A stretch of DNA of 64,000 nt, from positions 310,001 through 374,000 of the forward strand of contig NZ_VEHL01000004.1 in NCBI RefSeq assembly GCF_007679965.1. Reading direction: 5' to 3'. Positions 8,769 through 15,740 of this stretch are shown here, in pieces. The translations under genes were made by a program, and so were the position numbers. Every line of letters starts with the position of its first letter. Positions within the stretch are counted from its first letter, which is position 1. The stretch is from Bordetella genomosp. 13 (GTDB taxonomy: Bacteria > Pseudomonadota > Gammaproteobacteria > Burkholderiales > Burkholderiaceae_B). The notes beneath the pieces are model-generated. The model was given only the letters and a program-made list of their open reading frames with translations. It searched no databases and was not told where the DNA came from.

Positions 8769-9714
8769 GGCCGCTCCAGAAGGGGTAGAAGTTGAACCAT
8801 TGCTGGGGCGCGTCGCGGCACTCCTGCGCCAGTCGGTCGGCGTAGCGCTGCGCGCAGCGTTCCACCTCGGCGGCGCGGCTGGCGCGCGTCCAGGCGACGC
8901 GGTCGGCCAGCCGCTCCATCGTGACGCGGTAGCGTCCGTCGATCCGGGTGCAGAACAGCACGTTGGCTGGGCAGGCCAGCAGGCCGGCCAGCAGCCATGG
9001 GCCTTGCGGCAGCGCCGCGCGCGCGCCCAGGAAATCGACCTCGACGGTGCGTCCGCCGTGCAGCGGCACGCGGTCGCCCGCGATGGCCAGCCATTCGCCG
9101 CGCTCGACGCGCTCGCTCAGCCGCATCATGGCGGCCGTGTCCAGCTCGGAGACCTGGAACAGCCGCAGGCTGCTGGCGCCCGCCTTGCCCAGCAGCTGGT
9201 TGAAGGCTTCGGCGTGGCGGGTGTGCACCAGCACGTTCAGGGTCAGGTCGGGCGAGCCCTCGATCAGCGCGCGGCACACCTCGATGTTGCCCAGATGCGA
9301 GCCCACCAGTATCTGGCCGCGTCCAGCGCCCATCTGCGCGTGCAGGCCGTGCGGGTCCCGCACGGTGATGTCGTCGCGCGTGAGCTTGCCCTGCCAGGCG
9401 TCGAGCTTGTCCAGGATGGCGTCGGCGAAGGCCAGGAACTGGCCGTAGACCGCGCGCCGGGCTGGCAGGGCCCGGGCGCCTCCCGTGTCGCGCAGGCGCC
9501 GATGGTATTCGGCGATGCTGCGGCGCGCGCTGGCGCCGAAGCAGTAGAAGTACAGCACGATGCCCACCACCAGCGGCCGCATGGCGCGCCGGCCGAAGCG
9601 GCGCACGGCCCAGGCGGTCAGGCGCATCAGCAGCGGGGCGCCGCGCTCGCGCCGCCCGGCCCAGTGCGCGGATGCGTCGGCCGGTTCGCCTCGCGGGATC
9701 CGTGGCGCCGTCAT
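8761..9714 (-). CDS. LpxL/HtrB-type acyltransferase of the aryl polyene cluster
   Basis: A 317-residue acyltransferase related to lipid A lauroyl transferases. It has an N-terminal hydrophobic helix (RRAMRPLVVGIVLYFYCFG), then VGSHLGNIEVCRALIEG with the His-x4-Glu dyad. WLAIAGDRVPL follows, then PQGPWLLAGLLACPANVLFC near the C-terminal third. It probably esterifies the polyene carboxylic acid onto a lipid-like or glycosylated acceptor. In several APE clusters this domain is joined to the glycosyltransferase (ApeJ position). Here the two are separate genes coupled by an ATGA overlap, which also fixes this start at 9714. Confidence 0.85.
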   Translation of the reverse strand: MTAPRIPRGEPADASAHWAGRRERGAPLLMRLTAWAVRRFGRRAMRPLVVGIVLYFYCFGASARRSIAEYHRRLRDTGGARALPARRAVYGQFLAFADAILDKLDAWQGKLTRDDITVRDPHGLHAQMGAGRGQILVGSHLGNIEVCRALIEGSPDLTLNVLVHTRHAEAFNQLLGKAGASSLRLFQVSELDTAAMMRLSERVERGEWLAIAGDRVPLHGGRTVEVDFLGARAALPQGPWLLAGLLACPANVLFCTRIDGRYRVTMERLADRVAWTRASRAAEVERCAQRYADRLAQECRDAPQQWFNFYPFWSGHA

Positions 9715-10580
9715 CGCGCGCTCCTGGCACGCACGCGCCGCGCCAGCAGCAGGGGCGCGCGCCACAGCATGCCGAAGAACAGGCCCGCGTGCATGCGGCT
9801 GATCAGCACGTTGTCCTGCAGGCCCCGGAAATGCGAGACCCCGTCGGCCGGATACGTGACCCGGGTGGGCAGCCATATCATGGGCAGGCCGCGCCAGTGC
9901 AGGCGCACCAGCACCGCGATGTCGAAATCCATGCGGCGGCCGGGATCGCAGCGTTCCAGCAGCGCCACCGCGGGTGCCAGCGGATAAACGCGGAAGCCGC
10001 ACATGGCATCCGGGATGTCCAGCGACAGCGTATTGATCCACACCCATACCCGCGTCAGCCAGCGGCCGTAGATGCGGCCGCGCGGCGCGTCGTCGCCGTA
10101 GCGCGGCGCGCCGCCCACCAGGGCGTGCGGATGCCGCCGCGAGGCCTGCATGAACTGCGGGATGTCGTCCAGCGCATGCTGGCCGTCGGCGTCGACCTGC
10201 AAGGCGTGCGTGTAGCCCAGGCGGTGCGCGGCGCGCAGGCCGTCCTGCACCGCGTGGCCCTTGCCGCCGTTGGCGGCGCGTCGCACCAGCGTGGCCAGGC
10301 CCTCGGCGTGCAGCGCGTCCAGTTCCGCCGCGCAGTCCGGTTCGGAGCCGTCGTCCACCAGCACGCAGGGGATGTCCAGCGCGCGTATGCGCCGGACCAC
10401 CGCGCGCACCGTGCGGCCGTGGTTGTAGACGGGGATGACGGCGCACAGGCGGTGGTCGGGCGCGGGGCTCATGGCGCTGTGCGCGTCGGTGTTCGCGTCG
10501 GAATTCACATCGGGTTTCGCATCGAAGTTCGAATCGAAGATCGCATCGGCGCGCGCAGCGGTGTTCGGGCCAGTGTTCAT
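9711..10580 (-). CDS. Family 2 glycosyltransferase of the aryl polyene cluster
   Basis: A GT-A fold transferase of 289 residues. The catalytic part begins at about residue 44 with LCAVIPVYNHGRTV, followed by CVLVDDGS, NGGKGHAVQDGL and LQVDADGQH, where the DxD-like metal site lies. It probably adds a sugar or builds the lipid anchor of the aryl polyene. The first 37 residues are a low-complexity Asp/Asn tail made from 12-base repeats. A second Met at position 10472 would remove that tail. I keep the long start because GGAGG lies seven bases before it and the ATG overlaps the ligase stop by four bases. The tail is therefore probably translated. Confidence 0.85.
   Translation of the reverse strand: MNTGPNTAARADAIFDSNFDAKPDVNSDANTDAHSAMSPAPDHRLCAVIPVYNHGRTVRAVVRRIRALDIPCVLVDDGSEPDCAAELDALHAEGLATLVRRAANGGKGHAVQDGLRAAHRLGYTHALQVDADGQHALDDIPQFMQASRRHPHALVGGAPRYGDDAPRGRIYGRWLTRVWVWINTLSLDIPDAMCGFRVYPLAPAVALLERCDPGRRMDFDIAVLVRLHWRGLPMIWLPTRVTYPADGVSHFRGLQDNVLISRMHAGLFFGMLWRAPLLLARRVRARSAR
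10482..10550 (-). repeat. 12-base imperfect tandem repeat encoding an Asp-rich tail
   Basis: Read on the minus strand, codons fall into four-codon blocks starting GAT or GAC (GAT TCG AAC TTC, GAT GCG AAA CCC, GAT GTG AAT TCC, GAC GCG AAC ACC, GAC GCG CAC AGC). These encode D-x-N/K-x units at the N-terminus of the glycosyltransferase. The unit is a multiple of three, so copy-number change would lengthen or shorten the tail without a frameshift. Confidence 0.75.
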
Positions 10581-12295
10581 GCCGCGGCCTCCGCCGGGGC
10601 GTGCGTCAGGATGCGTCCCGACGAGCAGGGATGGCCATCCATGCGGTAGTCGAAGACCACGCGGCCGCGGGCGGGTTCATGGCGCAGGGTCAGCGCCACC
10701 ACGTCGCCCGGCCGCACCAGACGCTGGAATTTCAGCACCTCCATGCCGTAAAAGCCCAACGAGGGGTCGAGATGACCGCGTGCATAGTCCAGCGCCCAGC
10801 CGACCTGCACGATGCCGGGCACCACGGGCGCCTGCGGAAAGTGGCCGTCGAAGCACGGCAGGTCCAATGGAATCTCCAGCGACAGGCTGCAGGCCTGCGG
10901 CGCCGCGCCGTCTGCCCGGATGTCCAGCACGTGCGGGACCTGCGGGCGCACCGCGGCTGCCTCGAAGCGATGCTGCGGCAGCTTGCCCTGCTCGTTCCAG
11001 GGCAGTTCGCGCAGGAAGCGCCAGGCGCGCGGCACCGCCAGCGGCTCGGCATGCTCGGCCAGGTACAGGCGCAGGGTGTGCGCCAAGGCCTTGCGGCCGC
11101 CGTTGCGCAGCGTGTGCACGCCCAGTCCGCTCAGCGCCACCAGGGCGGTCAGGCGTTGCCGGTGCGCGGCCAGGCCCAGCCGCGCCTCGCGCACCAGCGG
11201 GTGGCGGGCCAGCGCGTCTTCGAGCGCCGGCAGGGCGATGCGCTTTTCCTCGATCTTGACGATGCGGTCCATGCGGCCCAGCAGCTGGAAACCGGCCCCC
11301 GTCAGCCGCGCGGCGTCCGCGGTCTGCTCGCGCGCGTCGCCCAGCCACGGCGATTCCACCCACAGGGCGTTCTCGTCGTTCAGTCCGATCCTGACGGCCG
11401 GCAGCGGCTGCCAGAGGGTATCCCCCTGGCGCCAGGCCGTGGCGCCGGTCTCGGAGCTGCCGTAGATCTCGACGGGCCGGCATCGCAGGTCGCGGGCGAC
11501 GCTGTCGGAGGTGTCTGCCGGCAGCGGGCCGCCCGACGAATAGATCTGCCGCAGCCGCGGCGCCAGGACCTGCCGGTCGAGGCTGTTGCCCAGGCGCTTG
11601 AGCAGGGCGGGGCTGACGATCCACACGCAGGCGTCATGCGGCAGGCTGGCGTGCTGCAGCGCCTCGGGATAGACCAGCTGGCGGCGCGCGATGGCGCGGC
11701 CGGCGCACAGCGGCCACAGCACGCGGAAGGGCAGGCCGTACATGTGCTGCGGGCTGACGCTGCCCAGCACGCAGGCGGGGCTGTCCGCCCAGTGCCATTG
11801 CTGCTCGAAGGCCTCGATCTCGGTGGCCAGCTGGCGCCAGCGCTTGGCGATGCGCTTGGGCTGGCCGCTGGACCCCGACGTGCACAGTTCGATGCCGGCG
11901 GCGTCCGGGTCCAAGGCACCGGGCGCAAGCGCCGGGGCGGCATCGTACAGGGTGTGCAGCACGCGATAGCGCGCCGCGGGCACGGGCAGGCCGGGCATGT
12001 CGCCGATCCAGCCGTCCACGTCGGCGTCCAGCGCCGCGCAGGTGGCCGGCCGGGCGTCGCCGGGCAGCACCGCGACCACACCCGCCCGCCAGCAGGCGTA
12101 CAGGGCGATGGCCAGTTGCGCGGCGTCCTCGAACCACAGGCCCGCGCGGCGCATGCCGGCGGCCTGCAGCGTGCCGGCCGCGGCCAGGGCGTGCCGCACG
12201 AAGCCGTCGTGCGGCAGTGCGGGTTCGTGCGCAACGAGCCGGCCGGGATCGGCGTCGGCGTGCTCCAGCAGGCGGTGCAGGGCGATCCAGGCCAC
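10577..12295 (-). CDS. Acyl-CoA/acyl-ACP synthetase fused to a hotdog dehydratase (ApeH-ApeI fusion)
   Basis: A two-domain protein of 572 residues. Residues ~1-440 are an AMP-forming ligase with the P-loop ELCTSGSSGQPKR, the YGSSETGA motif and GRMDRIVKIEEKR of the hinge region. It probably activates the aryl starter acid for loading on an ACP. The last ~120 residues form a FabZ/FabA-like hotdog domain with CFDGHFPQAPVVPGIVQVGWALDYA, including the catalytic His. In other APE clusters these are separate genes. The GTG at 12295 follows AAGGCGG and places the start two bases after the previous stop. An earlier GTG at 12337 would overlap the membrane gene by 41 bases and is less likely. Confidence 0.87.
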   Translation of the reverse strand: MAWIALHRLLEHADADPGRLVAHEPALPHDGFVRHALAAAGTLQAAGMRRAGLWFEDAAQLAIALYACWRAGVVAVLPGDARPATCAALDADVDGWIGDMPGLPVPAARYRVLHTLYDAAPALAPGALDPDAAGIELCTSGSSGQPKRIAKRWRQLATEIEAFEQQWHWADSPACVLGSVSPQHMYGLPFRVLWPLCAGRAIARRQLVYPEALQHASLPHDACVWIVSPALLKRLGNSLDRQVLAPRLRQIYSSGGPLPADTSDSVARDLRCRPVEIYGSSETGATAWRQGDTLWQPLPAVRIGLNDENALWVESPWLGDAREQTADAARLTGAGFQLLGRMDRIVKIEEKRIALPALEDALARHPLVREARLGLAAHRQRLTALVALSGLGVHTLRNGGRKALAHTLRLYLAEHAEPLAVPRAWRFLRELPWNEQGKLPQHRFEAAAVRPQVPHVLDIRADGAAPQACSLSLEIPLDLPCFDGHFPQAPVVPGIVQVGWALDYARGHLDPSLGFYGMEVLKFQRLVRPGDVVALTLRHEPARGRVVFDYRMDGHPCSSGRILTHAPAEAAA

Positions 12296-12296
12296 G

Positions 12297-12848
12297 TCAG
12301 GCCGCCTTGCGCGCCAGCGGGCGCACCAGCCATTCACCGGCCAGCAGCGCGCCGATCAGGACGTAGCTGATGCAGCCGTTGTACAGCGTCCACCAGTCCC
12401 ACGAGCCCCACTCTGCCAGCGCCGCCGCCGCCAGGCCGTTGGCCGCGAAGAACAGCGTCCACACCACGGTGACGCGGCGCGTGTAGCGCACCCCGGACGG
12501 GGGGAGGTCGGGCTCGCGCAGCCGCGCCAGGCGTTCGATCACGGGCATGCCGCGCAGCAGGCTGGCGCCGAACACGGCCAGCAGCCCGGCGTTGATCAGC
12601 ACGGGATACCAGCGCAGCCAGCCATCGCCCTGGGCGATGGCGAGCACGAGACAGAAGGCCAGCGCCAGGACGGGCAGCAGGCGGCCACCGGGCTGCGTCG
12701 CGGGCGCGGTCAGTGCGCGCGCCAGCCACAGGGCGGCCAGCGGCACGGCGATCCAGCGCGCGGCGCCGTGCTGCAGGCCGACGTAGACCGCGAACGGATA
12801 CGCCAGCCCGAGCAACACCAGCGCGAAGGCGAACAGCCTTCGCGTCAT
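12297..12848 (-). CDS. Small polytopic membrane protein of the aryl polyene cluster
   Basis: A 183-residue protein with about five hydrophobic helices, of the COG4648-type family that accompanies APE and flexirubin clusters. Helices are visible at LFAFALVLLGLAYPFAVYVGL, WIAVPLAALWLARAL, LLPVLALAFCLVLAIAQ, YPVLINAGLLAVFGASLL and the C-terminal NGCISYVLIGALLAGEWLV. No catalytic motif is seen and the function is unknown. It is translationally coupled to the ACP before it (4-base overlap) and sits one base before the ligase GTG. Confidence 0.8.
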   Translation of the reverse strand: MTRRLFAFALVLLGLAYPFAVYVGLQHGAARWIAVPLAALWLARALTAPATQPGGRLLPVLALAFCLVLAIAQGDGWLRWYPVLINAGLLAVFGASLLRGMPVIERLARLREPDLPPSGVRYTRRVTVVWTLFFAANGLAAAALAEWGSWDWWTLYNGCISYVLIGALLAGEWLVRPLARKAA

Positions 12849-13099
12849 GCGGCCTTGCCTTGCTGCTCGTAGACGGCGTCGACCACGTCCTGCACCGTGC
12901 GGACGGTGCGGAAGTGCTCGGCAGCCAGCTTGCGGCCTGTCTTGCGCTTGATGTGGTCGATCAGGTCGATGGCGTCGATGCTGTCGATTTCCAGGTCGGT
13001 ATACAGGTGGGCCGCCGGCGTGATGCGCTGCGGCTCGATTTCGAACAGTTCCACCAGCGCATCGCGCAGCACGGCGAAAATCTCATCCCGAGTCTGCAT
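12845..13099 (-). CDS. Acyl carrier protein 2 of the aryl polyene cluster
   Basis: An 84-residue acyl carrier protein. The phosphopantetheine attachment site is Ser40 in TDLEIDSIDAIDLIDHIKR. Acidic helix I (REDIFAVLRDALVELFEIE-like) precedes it and a short C-terminal helix follows. It carries the growing chain as a thioester in the cytoplasm. Together with the neighbouring ACP it forms the usual APE pair (ApeE/ApeF), one of which is thought to serve chain elongation and the other starter loading. Which is which cannot be read from the sequence. Confidence 0.93.
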   Translation of the reverse strand: MQTRDEIFAVLRDALVELFEIEPQRITPAAHLYTDLEIDSIDAIDLIDHIKRKTGRKLAAEHFRTVRTVQDVVDAVYEQQGKAA

Positions 13100-13109
13100 G
13101 GGGTCTCCG

Positions 13110-13373
13110 TTACTTGGCGGTGCGTTGTGCGGTCACGAATTCGCTCAGGTTGGCGACCGTGGCGAAGTGGTGGCGCATGTTGCGGGTCTCGGCGTCGATG
13201 GAGATGCCATAGCGTTTCTGCAGCGCCAGGCCCAGCTCGAGCGCGTCCACCGAATCCAGGCCGAGGCCGTCGCCGAACAGGTTGGCGTCGCTGGCGATGT
13301 CGTCCGGGCCGATGTCCTCCAGGCCCAGGGCCTCGATGATCAGCACTTTGAGGTCATGCTCCAGTTGCTGCAT
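13110..13373 (-). CDS. Acyl carrier protein 1 of the aryl polyene cluster
   Basis: An 87-residue acyl carrier protein with the attachment site Ser41 in GDGLGLDSVDALELGLALQK, the classic DSxxxxE/L helix II motif. It differs clearly from the second ACP 10 bp downstream, so the two probably have separate partners. Its start overlaps the end of the PlsC-type acyltransferase by 20 bases. The probable activating enzyme is the phosphopantetheinyl transferase divergently encoded at 14975-15676. Confidence 0.93.
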   Translation of the reverse strand: MQQLEHDLKVLIIEALGLEDIGPDDIASDANLFGDGLGLDSVDALELGLALQKRYGISIDAETRNMRHHFATVANLSEFVTAQRTAK

Positions 13374-14178
13374 GTTTCTTCAACTCCGATTCGAAATAGC
13401 GATGTAGATGCTCGTTCATCTTGCGGCCCGCGATGGGCAGCGGGTGGCGGCTGGTCCACGTGGCGGGATCGATGTCGGGACCGACCTCGAACACGTAGTG
13501 CAGGCGCTGGCGAGGAATGCGGTACCACGGCTCGCCCTTGGTCAGGCTGCGCGTGTTCATGGTGATGACCACCGGCGTGACGGCCTGCGCGCCGCGCATG
13601 GCGATGGCGCAGGCGCCGCGATGGAAGATCGGCATGCCGTCGCGCGGCGTGCGCGTGCCTTCCGGAAAGACGATCATGGTCTCGCCTTCCTGGAGGCGTT
13701 CGACCGCGGCGTCGAACATCTCGACGCTTTCGTTGTTGGTGATGTAGTTGGCGCCGCGCACCGGGCCGCGCGTGAACGGATTGGTGGCCAGCTTGTGCTT
13801 GACGATGCAGTTGGCGTCGGGCACGTGCGCCAGCAGGAACACCACGTCCAGCAGCGAGGGATGGTTGGCCACGATCATCTGGTGCGGACGGCCCAGGCGT
13901 TCGACCCCGCGGAATTCGTAGGTCAGCGTGCCGCTGCGCACCAGCAGGTGCACGAACACCCGGAACAGGTTCCGCACGGCCGCGCGCGCCTTGTCCTGCC
14001 GCCGCGCCGGGTGCCGGTACAACAGGCGCTGCAGCGGGAAGACGGTCAGGCGCAGCGTGAGCCCGCCCAGGCCGAAGGCCGCGAAGGCGAAGCCCGTGGT
14101 GAACAGGCGCAGCAGCCAGTAGTCCTGCCGCGGGGGGAGCGTGCTTGCGGGGCCGATGTCCATGCCGGGCTGGCTCAT
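13354..14178 (-). CDS. PlsC-type 1-acyl-glycerol-phosphate acyltransferase of the aryl polyene cluster
   Basis: A 274-residue membrane-associated acyltransferase with two hydrophobic N-terminal segments (LLRLFTTGFAFAAFGLGGLTL) and the catalytic HxxxxD motif as VANHPSLLDVVF (His106-Asp111). The acceptor-binding motif is FPEGTRTPRDG. It is proposed to move an acyl chain to a glycerol-phosphate-like acceptor in the lipid part of the aryl polyene (ApeD position). Start 14178 is fixed by the ATGA overlap with the chain-length factor. The longer open frame upstream belongs to that gene in another frame. Confidence 0.87.
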   Translation of the reverse strand: MSQPGMDIGPASTLPPRQDYWLLRLFTTGFAFAAFGLGGLTLRLTVFPLQRLLYRHPARRQDKARAAVRNLFRVFVHLLVRSGTLTYEFRGVERLGRPHQMIVANHPSLLDVVFLLAHVPDANCIVKHKLATNPFTRGPVRGANYITNNESVEMFDAAVERLQEGETMIVFPEGTRTPRDGMPIFHRGACAIAMRGAQAVTPVVITMNTRSLTKGEPWYRIPRQRLHYVFEVGPDIDPATWTSRHPLPIAGRKMNEHLHRYFESELKKHAATGA

Positions 14179-14921
14179 GATGCAAGCGTTCCCGGCGCGG
14201 CCGGACGGCGCCACTGCCAGGCGCGCGGGCCATGGGTGTGGCGCCATTGGCGCGAGTCCAGCAGCAGGTGGCGCAGCAGGCTCAGCGGCGACGGCCACGC
14301 CGGGGCGCCGAGGGCATCGTCCGCCGGGCTCTCGTCCAGCGCGAGGTGGAAGCCCTGTCCGGCCGTCAGGCGCAGCGCCACGGCATAGGAAAAAGGCACG
14401 TCGTCGATCCACGGGGCGTAGTCGCGCGGCGGGCGCGTCTCGGCCAGGATCACCAGCACGTCCGGATGGCCGGCATGCAGCAGCATGCAGGCTTCCGCCA
14501 CGGCGCTTTCCATGCCGTCGCCCTGCGCGGACAGGGCGACGCTTTCCTGGGTTTCCTGGCGCAGGATGGACCACAGGCCCGCGATGGCGTTATGCACCGA
14601 CAGGCTGAACGCGGTAGGCGACAGCGGCTCTTCGGCGGCCAGGGTGGTCAGCAGTTCGTACCCACGCGGCGTCTCTCCATGGTGCGAGGCGTAGACCACG
14701 GGCATCGGCGCGCGGCCTGCCGCCAGCGGCCAGGCGCAGCCCAGGCTGATGCGTGCCAGCGGGCTGAGGCGGCGGCGTTGCAGGGACGGCAGGAAACCGA
14801 GGTCGGGCGTCTGCCCATCGCCCAGAGGGCAGTAGGGGTGGTGCGCCCATTCCCGCCAGGCGTCGGTGGTGTCGATACCGGGCGCCCACGCTTGCCACTG
14901 CGTGATCGAGAAGCTGAACAT
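14175..14921 (-). CDS. Ketosynthase-like chain-length factor (ApeC-like)
   Basis: A 248-residue protein of the short beta-ketoacyl-synthase-like family (PF13723 type), starting MFSFSITQWQAWAPGIDTTD. It contains QRRRLSPLARISLGCAW, VVYASHHGETPRG and SLSVHNAIAGLWSI. It lacks the catalytic Cys-His-His set of true ketosynthases, as expected of a chain-length factor that dimerises with the ketosynthase at 1071-2261. It is the first gene of the operon, so the promoter must lie in the 53-base gap to the divergent phosphopantetheinyl transferase or within that gene. No Shine-Dalgarno sequence is evident before its ATG. Confidence 0.85.
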   Translation of the reverse strand: MFSFSITQWQAWAPGIDTTDAWREWAHHPYCPLGDGQTPDLGFLPSLQRRRLSPLARISLGCAWPLAAGRAPMPVVYASHHGETPRGYELLTTLAAEEPLSPTAFSLSVHNAIAGLWSILRQETQESVALSAQGDGMESAVAEACMLLHAGHPDVLVILAETRPPRDYAPWIDDVPFSYAVALRLTAGQGFHLALDESPADDALGAPAWPSPLSLLRHLLLDSRQWRHTHGPRAWQWRRPAAPGTLAS

Positions 14922-14974
14922 GGGTAAAACGTGGTTAACTTGACCGTGGGTATTTATTTTTGGTTACATGTGCC
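14922..14974. promoter_or_regulatory. Divergent promoter region between the aryl polyene operon and the PPTase gene
   Basis: A 53-base AT-rich gap separates two outward-facing genes and must hold or adjoin their promoters. A TTGACC hexamer (14940-14945, plus strand) resembles a -35 element, but no good -10 lies 16-18 bases after it. Specific promoter positions are therefore not called. Confidence 0.4.
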
Positions 14975-15676
14975 ATGGAGTATGACGGACTTGCCCTCTG
15001 GTGGGGCCCTCCTCGCGCAGCGCAGGATTATCGGCCAAAAATGCTGCGCCGGTGCGATATTTTCCGCGCGGATGTGCAACGGTCCCCCAAGGCAGAGGAG
15101 GAATGGCGCGTCAGCCGTGCATTAATACAACACGCATTACCGGGCGACCGGCGCGATCAGGCCGTGTGCGGCCTCAGCCACAGCGCCGGCCATGCCCTGC
15201 TGGCGGTGGCGCCGCCGGGTTGGCGGGTGGCGGTTGATTTGGAACGCATGCGTCCCAGGGATTTCCCTGGTTTGGCTGAATGGTGTTGCGACGAGGCCGA
15301 ATTGGTTTTCCTGCGCACGCTGTCTTCCGATTTGCTACGGGAATGGTTTTACCGGTTCTGGACGCTGAAAGAAGCGTATGTCAAAGCGGCTGGGCTGGAT
15401 TTTCCGGCGGATATGAAAAGCGTGGGCCTGGCGCAAGATGGGCAGCGGTGGGTGCTGCGCGGTCCGGAGGACGGCTTGGCCTGGCAGGCGTGCACGATGG
15501 CGGTGGGGGACCAGTGGATCGCCAGTGTGGTCTGGTGCGGGCCGGATGCGGGGTTTGAATGGCATACACCCGCCGGCGATACCTTGCCGGACGTCAGGGT
15601 GCTGTGGCGTTCTGCGGGAGGGCTGCTGCCGTCTCGGCCTCGACCTCGGCCCCCGCTGAGCGGCAGAGCGTTATGA
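14975..15676 (+). CDS. 4'-phosphopantetheinyl transferase (Sfp/AcpT type)
   Basis: A 233-residue transferase expected to move the phosphopantetheine arm from CoA to the serine of the two cluster ACPs. The magnesium-binding segment WRVAVDLERMRPRDF and the second motif FYRFWTLKEAYVKAAGLD match the family patterns (V/I)G(I/V)DxE and FxxxWxxKEAxxK. CGLSHSAGHALLAV precedes them. The ATG at 14975 is preferred over an upstream TTG at 14960. The gene is visibly less GC-rich and uses more TTG, GAT and TTT codons than the operon beside it, which may mean a separate origin. Confidence 0.9.
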   Translation: MEYDGLALWWGPPRAAQDYRPKMLRRCDIFRADVQRSPKAEEEWRVSRALIQHALPGDRRDQAVCGLSHSAGHALLAVAPPGWRVAVDLERMRPRDFPGLAEWCCDEAELVFLRTLSSDLLREWFYRFWTLKEAYVKAAGLDFPADMKSVGLAQDGQRWVLRGPEDGLAWQACTMAVGDQWIASVVWCGPDAGFEWHTPAGDTLPDVRVLWRSAGGLLPSRPRPRPPLSGRAL

Positions 15677-15740
15677 GCCCAACCGCGGCGCGTGCGCTAT
15701 TGCGGTCGCGTTGGGAAATGCGCTTGCTGTTGATCCCCGC

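Noticed and set aside
15677..15720. Inverted repeat CCCAACCGCG ... CGCGTTGGG between the PPTase and dnaE2 genes as a terminator
   Set aside because: The stem has a bulge and a long loop, and neither strand has a T run, so termination is not supported.
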